Assembly: GCA_025965815.1 (NCBI GenBank)
Contig: JAOPWF010000867.1
Span: 1 to 12,912, forward strand
Reading direction: 5' to 3'
From: Mycobacterium sp.
GTDB taxonomy: Bacteria; Actinomycetota; Actinomycetes; Mycobacteriales; Mycobacteriaceae
Length of the DNA: 12,912 bases
Below are positions 6,480 to 11,970 of this stretch, one piece after another. The notes beneath the pieces are model-generated. The model was not told the DNA's origin and searched no databases. It saw only the letters and a list, made by a program, of their open reading frames with translations. Position numbers and translations under genes: made by a program. Position 1 is the stretch's first letter, and every line of letters begins with the position of its first letter.

Positions 6480-7438
6480 TGCTGCAACAGTGTGACGTCT
6501 CGGTAGTGCTCGAGGCCTTCCTCGATCATTCCCTTGACGAGGCGCTGACCTGGCTGAGTACCCAAGTCCCGGAGGTCACAGCCGTCGAAGTCGGTGCCGG
6601 CGGCTACGCTCCGCACCCCCACCTGGATCCCGACGCGCTGCTCACTGACGCATCGGCTCGCCAGCTGTGGCTCGGCAAACTTGCAGGCCACGGGATCAAG
6701 CTGGACGCGCTGAACGTGTGGGGCAACCCATTGCACCCCGATCAGGCGGTCGCCGCCGATCACGACGCGGCGCTGCGCCGGGCTGTGCGGCTCGCAGGTG
6801 AACTCGGCACCAACACGATCGTCGCGATGTCGGGCGCCCCGGCGGCAGTGGCCGGCGACCGGGCGGCGGTCTTCGGTGCCGGCGGCTGGCTTCCCTATCT
6901 GGAGGGGGTACACGACCGGCAGTGGGAGGAGTCGGTCGTTCCGTACTGGACCGAGCTGTCCGAGTTCGCGGCGAAGGAAAACCCCGACATCAACATCTGC
7001 ATCGAGTTGCACCCGGGTACCGCGGTCTACAACGTGGAGACCTTCGAAAAGTTCATCACCCTCGGCGAGAATCTGTACGCCAACCTGGATCCTAGCCATT
7101 TCTTCTGGATGCAGATGGACGCCGACCGAATCGTCGAGCGGATCATGACGCGCATCGGCCACGTACACGCCAAGGATGTGACGTTCAACGAGGAGGCTCT
7201 TGGCCTCAACGGTCTGCTCGACCACCGCTGGCCGGCCAACCCCGAGCAGATGCCGTGGAACTTCTCGGTTCCGGGCCACGGCAAGGACGCCGCGTGGTGG
7301 CACCAGTTCATTGCCCGCTTCGAAGGCTCCAAGGTCCAGGCGTTCTCCATCGAGCACGAGGACCCGTTCGTCGATGCGAAGACCGGAATCAAGGAGACCG
7401 CTGGTCTGATCAAGTCGGCGCTGGCCGGATCCAACTAA
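6479..7438 (+). CDS. TIM-barrel sugar isomerase/epimerase-like protein 1
   Basis: A 319-residue protein of the AP-endonuclease-2/xylose-isomerase-like TIM-barrel superfamily. Candidate divalent-metal ligands fall where the fold expects them at the ends of strands: E176 (ICIELHPG), D204 (NLDPSHFFW), H230 (GHVHAKD) and E292 (SIEHEDP). A flexible Gly-rich stretch at 118-142 (MSGAPAAVAGDRAAVFGAGG) probably covers the active site. Relatives epimerise or isomerise keto-sugars, dehydrate inososes, or catalyse elimination from 3-keto-glycosides; the sequence alone does not say which. The ATG overlaps the stop of the upstream permease gene by one base and has only a weak GGAAA site (6467-6471), so it probably depends on translational coupling. 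Its presence immediately after the transporter suggests it acts on the imported compound or its oxidised form. Confidence 0.85.
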   Translation: MLQQCDVSVVLEAFLDHSLDEALTWLSTQVPEVTAVEVGAGGYAPHPHLDPDALLTDASARQLWLGKLAGHGIKLDALNVWGNPLHPDQAVAADHDAALRRAVRLAGELGTNTIVAMSGAPAAVAGDRAAVFGAGGWLPYLEGVHDRQWEESVVPYWTELSEFAAKENPDINICIELHPGTAVYNVETFEKFITLGENLYANLDPSHFFWMQMDADRIVERIMTRIGHVHAKDVTFNEEALGLNGLLDHRWPANPEQMPWNFSVPGHGKDAAWWHQFIARFEGSKVQAFSIEHEDPFVDAKTGIKETAGLIKSALAGSN

Positions 7439-7487
7439 AACCCAGCTTCCATTCATTTCAGCAACACCGAGCACAGGAGATAACCTT

Positions 7488-8612
7488 ATGACTCGTCGAC
7501 TCAAAGTAGGTGTCGTCGGCGCCGGCGTCATCGCCCAGGTCATGCACCTGAACTACTTGCGTGAACTGTCCGATCGCTTCGAAATCACTGCGCTGTGCGA
7601 CATCTCGGACGAGAACGCCGCCAATAACGCGCAGCGGTACAACATCGCAAAGACCTTCCGTGACTGGCGGGAACTGCTTAAAGACGACGAGATCGACGCC
7701 GTCTTAATCCTGACCTCGGGTACCCATGCGCCGATCGCCATCGAGGCGGCCAAAGCGGGCAAGCACATTCTGGTCGAGAAGCCGATGTGCTTCTCCGTGG
7801 CCGAAGGTCTGGAAATGAAGGCCGCCGCCGAGGAGGCAGGCGTGACGTTGATGGTGGCGTACCCCAAGCGCTACGATCCGGCCTTCGAACGCTTCAGCGA
7901 GGTCGCCTCGAATGTCGCCGAACCGCGACTCATGCGGGTCACCACGTTCGAGTCGCCGTTCCTTCCCTACATCGGCCACTACTCGCTGGCTCCGGTCGCC
8001 CCGATCCCGGCCGAGGCGATCGCAAATTCCCGCGCGGAGACGCAGGCCAGCATTACCCGCGCCATCGGTGAGGCCAACCCGTTCCTGCACGAGAAATACC
8101 ACTTGGTTCTGCTGGACACCCTGGTCCATGAGATCAACACCGTCCGCGCCGTCCTCGGTGAGCCGACGAGCCTGGAATACGTCGACATGCAAAGTGGTCA
8201 GCTGACCGTCATGCTCAAGTTCGGCGAGCTGGCCGTGGCCATCCACTGGCTCGACCTGCCGGGTATCACCCGGTACGAAATGGAGTTCGCCCTCTACGGC
8301 CCCCAGGAGCGGGTGACGCTGAGCTTCCCGTCGCCGTTCCTGCGCAGCGCACCGGCCATCGTCGAGATCATCGACGGCGAATCCGGTTCGTCCACGTCGC
8401 GCAGCATCAGCGAAATCACTTCATACGAAAGCTCTTTCAAGCTCGAACTCGAAGCCTTCCATGATTGTGTCGTCACCGGCAAGATTCCGCTGACCAGCGC
8501 CGAAGACGCCATTCACGACCTGGCTCTGTGCGAGGCGATCATCCGATTCATCCAGGACCGGCAGCCCATTGCGGACCCGAGCGCGATCCCCGCGCTGGCG
8601 TCGGCCAACTAG
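7488..8612 (+). CDS. Gfo/Idh/MocA family NAD(P)-dependent oxidoreductase 2
   Basis: A 374-residue cytoplasmic dehydrogenase-like protein. The Rossmann glycine motif is VGVVGAGVIAQ (G11-A-G13), EKP is E97-K98-P99 with the probable catalytic K98, and the Asp/His pair is D210-T-L-V-H214 in LLDTLVHEINTV. The family's catalytic set is therefore complete, although the loop between EKP and D210 is longer than usual and includes a polar insert (about residues 160-200) that may shape a larger substrate pocket. It is clearly diverged from the other two oxidoreductases in the operon. ATG 7488 is preceded by AGGAGA (7475-7480). It follows the largest gap in the operon (49 bases), in which I see no terminator or promoter. 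Likely role: oxidation or reduction of a hydroxyl/keto group on the imported sugar or cyclitol; exact step unknown. Confidence 0.88.
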   Translation: MTRRLKVGVVGAGVIAQVMHLNYLRELSDRFEITALCDISDENAANNAQRYNIAKTFRDWRELLKDDEIDAVLILTSGTHAPIAIEAAKAGKHILVEKPMCFSVAEGLEMKAAAEEAGVTLMVAYPKRYDPAFERFSEVASNVAEPRLMRVTTFESPFLPYIGHYSLAPVAPIPAEAIANSRAETQASITRAIGEANPFLHEKYHLVLLDTLVHEINTVRAVLGEPTSLEYVDMQSGQLTVMLKFGELAVAIHWLDLPGITRYEMEFALYGPQERVTLSFPSPFLRSAPAIVEIIDGESGSSTSRSISEITSYESSFKLELEAFHDCVVTGKIPLTSAEDAIHDLALCEAIIRFIQDRQPIADPSAIPALASAN

Positions 8613-8626
8613 AAAGACGAACAGAT

Positions 8627-9571
8627 ATGAGCAACGACAACAACGGAATCATCGTCGCGAACGCGCCCGTAAGCTACGGCGCGTTCGAGGTAACAATCGG
8701 ATTCGACCCGAACGTTCCGGACGGCGACGCCATCCTGGACGAGGTGGCGGCCGCCGGTTACGCCGGCATCGATCTCGGCCCGGTCGGCTACCTGGGCAGC
8801 ACCGATGAACTCGGCGCCAAGCTTGCTCAGCGCGGCCTCGGCCTGGCCGGTGCTTACCTTGAACTGCCATACGCGGACCCGGTCGCGCTCGAGGCAGCAC
8901 TTCCCGACCTCGACGCGATGCTGGACATCTTCGACTCGATCAAGTTGCTCAACCTCGGCCCCGACCCGCGGCCGACGCTGGCCGACCTCGGTGTCGGCGA
9001 GGGCGCCGATTTTCGCCGCAACAACCCTGGTTCGGGTGTTCGGAACGGGGCCAGCGGATACACCGATGAGCAGTGGGCGTCATTCGCCAAGGGGATGGCC
9101 GTGGTGGTCGATCGGTGCCGTGCGCGTGGCTATAAGCCGGTATTCCACAACGAGACCGGTACCTACGTCGAAGCGCCGGACGAGATCGCCAAGATGCTGG
9201 AACTGTCCGACATCGGACTCTGCATGGACGCCGGCCACTTCCTGGTCGGCGGCGGCGACCCCGTGGAGTACGTGAAGAAGTGGGCTGATCGGATCGACCA
9301 CGTCCACATCAAGACCGCCGACCTCCCGCGGTTCCAGCAGATCGTCGAGGAGGGTCTGCCGACCAACGCGATCTGGGAGCGTGAGGTCTTCCCGAAGCTC
9401 GGTGAAGGCGCGCTCGATGTCGACGCGTTCCTGGCCGCGCTGCGCGAGATCGATTACGCCGGTTGGCTTGTCGTCGAGCAGGACATCTTCCCGACGACGG
9501 CCGAGCGCTTCGCTCAGGCCGCCGATGACCAGCGGGCGAACCGCGAATTCCTGAAGGAGCGTGGCCTGTGA
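8627..9571 (+). CDS. IolE-like TIM-barrel protein (inosose dehydratase/epimerase class)
   Basis: A 314-residue TIM-barrel protein of the same superfamily as the 6479 product but of another branch. The opening NAPVSYGAFEVT, the segment GYAGIDLGPVGYLG, the HNETGTYVE motif (174-182), the CMDAGH motif (199-204), HVHIK (225-229) and GWLVVEQD (279-286) follow the order seen in 2-keto-myo-inositol dehydratase (IolE) and IolI/IolH relatives. Candidate metal ligands are E176 or E182, D201, H227 and E284, with H174 and H204 nearby. In the IolE case the enzyme removes water from an inosose; an epimerase or lyase role is also possible. ATG 8627 gives a normal length; the frame extends upstream but overlaps the preceding gene. 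Its ribosome binding site is weak (GAAAGA, 8612-8617). It ends in a 4-base GTGA overlap with the next oxidoreductase, suggesting the two act in consecutive steps. Confidence 0.85.
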   Translation: MSNDNNGIIVANAPVSYGAFEVTIGFDPNVPDGDAILDEVAAAGYAGIDLGPVGYLGSTDELGAKLAQRGLGLAGAYLELPYADPVALEAALPDLDAMLDIFDSIKLLNLGPDPRPTLADLGVGEGADFRRNNPGSGVRNGASGYTDEQWASFAKGMAVVVDRCRARGYKPVFHNETGTYVEAPDEIAKMLELSDIGLCMDAGHFLVGGGDPVEYVKKWADRIDHVHIKTADLPRFQQIVEEGLPTNAIWEREVFPKLGEGALDVDAFLAALREIDYAGWLVVEQDIFPTTAERFAQAADDQRANREFLKERGL

Positions 9572-10509
9572 GCGCACCTTTCCGGCTGGGTCTGATCGGC
9601 GGCGGCCGCATGGGCCGTACCCACTTGCGGGCCCTGGAAGGTTCGGCGCAGGTGACGGTCGTCGCCGTTGCCGAGCCGTTCGAAGCCGCGGCGGCGCAGC
9701 TGCGCGAGCAGGGCCTGGCGGTATATCCGACAGTCGAGGAAATGTTCGCCGGTGCGGAACTCGACGGCGTGTTGATCGCCGTGCCGACACCACAACACAT
9801 CGACACCACCCGCAAGGCGCTTGAGGCCGGTCTGCCGGTGTTGTGTGAGAAGCCGTTCGGCCTGGTGCCCGAGGCGGCCCTGGAGCTGGGCAAACTCGCT
9901 GACGACAAGGGTCTGGCGTTGCAGGTCGCTTACTGGCGGCGGTTCGTGCCGCAGCTGATGTCGCTGCGCAGCGACCTCGCCGATGGCAAGTACGGTGCCG
10001 CCCACATGCTGGTGTGCTCGCAATGGGATGAGGCCCCGCCGGCCTTGGCTTTCCGTCAGGACAGCGGCGGCATCTACATCGATATGGGTGTGCACGAGAT
10101 CGACCAGACGTTGTGGCTGCTCGGCCAGGACTTCGTCGAGGTCAAGGCCCAGACGTTCCCGACCACCGAAGACCCGGAGGCCGAGAATGATGTGGACAGC
10201 GCGCAAGCGCTGGTGATGCTCTCCGGTGGCACTTCGGCCGTGGTCTCGCTGGGCCGGTTCTACGAGGGTGGCGACGTCGTCAGTGTCCAGCTCTTGGGAT
10301 CCAAGGGCCACACCCGTTTCGATGTGGTCTCACCGGAGACCGGGGAAGACCCACAACTGCAGGCCCTGGAATTGCAGGCCGAGGCATTCGCCCGGCACGC
10401 ACGCGGAGCGGCGCCGCAAGGTACGACCGCTGAGGAGGCCGCTCGCGTGCTGGAGCTGGCGCACCGCCTGACCGAAGCCGCCGGTATCACGGTGCTCGGC
10501 GCGTCCTAG
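9568..10509 (+). CDS. Gfo/Idh/MocA family oxidoreductase 3, inositol 2-dehydrogenase-like
   Basis: A 313-residue NAD(P)-dependent dehydrogenase-like protein. Glycine motif GLIGGGRMG (G11-G-G13), E94-K95-P96 with catalytic K95, and D172-M-G-V-H176 in YIDMGVHEIDQTLWLLG are all intact. The compact length and the IGGGRMGRTHL and DMGVHEID stretches are closest in my memory to myo-inositol 2-dehydrogenase (IolG/Idh) types, though scyllo-inositol and other sugar dehydrogenases share them. GTG 9568 overlaps the stop of the IolE-like gene (GTGA) and is preceded by AAGGAG (9555-9560). IolG plus IolE would convert a cyclitol through an inosose to a diketone, so this pair is the best argument for a cyclitol-type substrate. 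The TAG stop lies inside the direct repeat at the left edge of the IS110 element, so the insertion abuts the gene but keeps its stop. Confidence 0.88.
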   Translation: MSAPFRLGLIGGGRMGRTHLRALEGSAQVTVVAVAEPFEAAAAQLREQGLAVYPTVEEMFAGAELDGVLIAVPTPQHIDTTRKALEAGLPVLCEKPFGLVPEAALELGKLADDKGLALQVAYWRRFVPQLMSLRSDLADGKYGAAHMLVCSQWDEAPPALAFRQDSGGIYIDMGVHEIDQTLWLLGQDFVEVKAQTFPTTEDPEAENDVDSAQALVMLSGGTSAVVSLGRFYEGGDVVSVQLLGSKGHTRFDVVSPETGEDPQLQALELQAEAFARHARGAAPQGTTAEEAARVLELAHRLTEAAGITVLGAS

Positions 10510-10511
10510 AC
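10504..10511. repeat. Left copy of 8-bp direct repeat TCCTAGAC
   Basis: Identical to 11805-11812. It contains the TAG stop of the upstream oxidoreductase and the CTAG tetramer, usually scarce in such genomes. Proposed left boundary/core of the IS110 insertion. Removing one copy and the interval would leave the oxidoreductase stop intact. Confidence 0.45.
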
Positions 10512-10521
10512 CGTATGGGGG

Positions 10522-10614
10522 CTGGGGCCTCCTCGCGCATGTGATCGTGGGTTGCCGTCAGGAATCAGGTCCTGGCTGGTAGAGCCACAGATGTGCGGTT
10601 GTAGGAGGCCCCAG
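10522..10614 (+). ncRNA. Structured leader of the IS110 transposase; sequesters its ribosome binding site, possible bridge RNA
   Basis: CTGGGGCCTCCT (10522-10533) pairs perfectly with AGGAGGCCCCAG (10603-10614). The right arm contains the AGGAGG ribosome binding site and the G of the GTG start. Inside, CGCGCAT (10534-10540) can pair with ATGTGCG (10591-10597, one G-U), and CAGGA (10559-10563) with TCCTG (10570-10574), giving a stacked, branched RNA of about 93 nt. Folding would hide the ribosome binding site on transcripts that read through from the operon. In the IS110 group, the bridge RNA is also encoded upstream of the transposase, so the structure could be that RNA or part of it. Pairings are seen; roles are inferred. 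Confidence 0.55.
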
Positions 10615-11694
10615 TGAAGGTTCAGCGTACGAGCATCGGCTTGGATGTGCACGCACGATCGATCGTGGCGTGCGGTTTGGACGGTGAGACCGGTCGGGTG
10701 TTTCAGCGGCGGTTGACCCCGGATCATCGAGAGCTCCTGGACTGGATCGGGTCGTTGCCGGCTCCGGTGGCAGTGAGCTATGAGGCCGGCCCAACCGGGT
10801 TCGGGTTGGCGCGGGCGTTGCTCGGCGCCGGGATCGATTGCCGGGTGGCAGCGCCGTCGAAACTGCAACGACCCTCTGGTGATCGGGTCAAGACCGATGC
10901 CCGTGATGCCGCGCATCTGGCTCGCCTGCTGCATTTGGGTCAGATCACCGAGGTCACGATCCCCAGCGTGACACAGGAGGCGGCCCGGGATCTGGTACGT
11001 GCCCGCGAGGACTGCCGCGGTGATCTGATGACGGCCCGGCATCGGATCTCGAAATTACTGCTGCGCCAAGGGATCGTCTATTACGGTGGGCAGGCCTGGA
11101 CGGGCAAGCACGAGCTGTGGCCGCGGGCAGCGGTTCGACGCCGCTGGCCTGCAGCTCACTTACGACAGCGCGTGTGAGGCGATGGGCGCCTGTGTGGACC
11201 GGCGCAGCCGTCTGGATGCCGCAATAACGGCGATGGCCGCCGACGGCGAGTTCACCCCGGTCGTGCGCAGGCTGAGTTGTCTGCGGGGGATCTCCACCTT
11301 GACGGCGTTCGGGTTGGCCGTCGAGATCGGTGACTGGCACCGCCTGACGGGGCGTTCGATCGGCGCCTACCTGGGTTTGGTGCCGTGTGAGTACTCCTCG
11401 GGTGCCAGCCGGGTCCAGGGTGGGGTCACCAAGACCGGTAACGGTCATGCCCGCCGGCTGCTGGTCGAATCAGCCTGGCATCACCGCGCCCCGTATCGAC
11501 CCGGCCGCGATCTGCGTCAACGCTGGACCGCTGCCCCGCAGGCGGCACAGACCCGCGGGCATACCGCCAATCACCGGTTGCACACCCGCTGGGCGGGTTT
11601 CGACCAGCGCAAGAAACGATCGGTGGTCGCCAACGCCGCGATCGCCCGGGAGTTGGCCGGCTGGTGCTGGTCGTTGGCCGTCATGACCGACTGA
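10614..11694 (+). pseudogene. IS110-family transposase, disrupted by a one-base frameshift
   Basis: Joined across the shift, the product is about 360 residues, normal for the family. The N-terminal RuvC-like domain has D11 (IGLDVH), E57 (SYEAGPTG), D95 and D98 (VKTDARDAAHLARLL). The C-terminal Tnp20 domain has LRGISTLTAFGLAVEIGDW, the catalytic-serine motif EYSSG (serines at 11395-11400) and GGVTKTGNGHARRLL. Up to WTGKHELW the frame starting at GTG 10614 is right; then it continues only in the +1 frame, GQRFDAAGLQLTYDSA. One extra G in the GGG at 11125-11127 explains the shift; the first frame stops at 11177. No slippery A-run or stimulatory structure supports programmed frameshifting, which is not known in this family. 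It is either inactivated or a sequencing error. All catalytic residues survive, so the loss looks recent. AGGAGG lies five bases before the start. Confidence 0.85.
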
Positions 11695-11704
11695 TCAGCC
11701 CAAT

Positions 11705-11721
11705 GATTGTCCGGACGAATC
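11705..11721. repeat. Subterminal palindrome in the IS110 right end
   Basis: GTCCGGAC (11709-11716) is a perfect palindrome; GATT before and AATC after (one G bulged) extend it. It lies 10 bases after the transposase stop. Hairpin loop space is too small for a good RNA stem, so a protein-bound DNA site is more plausible than a terminator. Confidence 0.35.
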
Positions 11722-11804
11722 GCTACGGTGTCGGTAAGCGTCTTGGAGTGATCCGCGTCAGTTCTATGAGCAAACCCGTTGCCCTGCAACGTGTTCACGC
11801 TCGA

Positions 11805-11812
11805 TCCTAGAC
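11805..11812. repeat. Right copy of 8-bp direct repeat TCCTAGAC
   Basis: Identical to 10504-10511 and proposed as the right boundary of the IS110 insertion, 118 bases past the transposase stop. Confidence 0.45.
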
Positions 11813-11928
11813 AAGCGGCCAACTCCGACTCGAACCCACGGTCCTGCGGTAACCAACCCGCGCATTTCAGACTGACAACGCGTCGACATCGACACGCTCG
11901 ACACCGCGGCGACACATCCGGCCCAAAA

Positions 11929-11968
11929 GGAAGCGGCGGCCACAACGACGGTTGCGGCCGCCGCTTCC
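11929..11968 (-). terminator. Strong hairpin terminator, best oriented for the minus-strand gene
   Basis: GGAAGCGGCGGCC (11929-11941) and GGCCGCCGCTTCC (11956-11968) pair perfectly over 13 bp; after one mismatch CAAC/GTTG adds four pairs around a 4-base loop. Read on the minus strand the stem is followed by TTTT, a short intrinsic-terminator tail; on the plus strand there is no T-run, though the stem may still stop transcripts from the operon or IS element. A minus-strand TAG lies at 11973-11971, just before the stem, consistent with the natural end of the minus-strand gene. Confidence 0.75.
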
Positions 11969-11970
11969 CC

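Larger units (their letters stand above)
10504..11812 (+). mobile_element. IS110-family insertion sequence, about 1.3 kb
   Basis: An IS110-family transposase frame (10614-11694) with about 100 bases of non-coding DNA on each side is bounded by an 8-bp direct repeat, TCCTAGAC, at 10504-10511 and 11805-11812. IS110 elements lack long terminal inverted repeats; they insert by bridge-RNA-guided recombination at a short core (CT in the studied IS621), and the repeat contains CT. The implied element is about 1.3 kb, normal for the family. An 8-bp match in windows this size could occur by chance, so the ends are provisional; the element itself is secure. Confidence 0.7.
11695..11970. other. Right end of IS110 element and non-coding spacer
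   Basis: No gene is seen. The first 118 bases belong to the IS110 right end up to the direct repeat (11805-11812) and contain the palindrome at 11705-11721. From 11813 to 11928 is unassigned DNA that would have followed the operon directly before the insertion. The hairpin at 11929-11968 closes the stretch. The only long open frame, on the minus strand, is a read-through from the broken NAD-binding-protein gene. Confidence 0.5.

Noticed and set aside
6317..7543. Long minus-strand open frame (408 codons)
   Set aside because: It lies antisense to the permease and isomerase genes, which have clear family motifs; its peptide shows no recognisable motif and reflects codon bias of the opposite strand.
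6479..10509. C-glycoside deglycosidase gene cluster (Dgp/Car type)
   Set aside because: The oxidoreductase and TIM-barrel genes fit loosely, but the small partner subunit required in that system is not present in the window.
11121..11135. Programmed frameshift in the IS110 transposase
   Set aside because: No slippery heptamer or downstream structure is visible, and the IS110 family is not known to use frameshifting; an indel or sequencing error is simpler.
11821..11860. ACTCGAACCC near 11828 resembles a tRNA T-arm on the minus strand
   Set aside because: The flanking five bases do not form the T-stem, and no acceptor or anticodon stem can be built.
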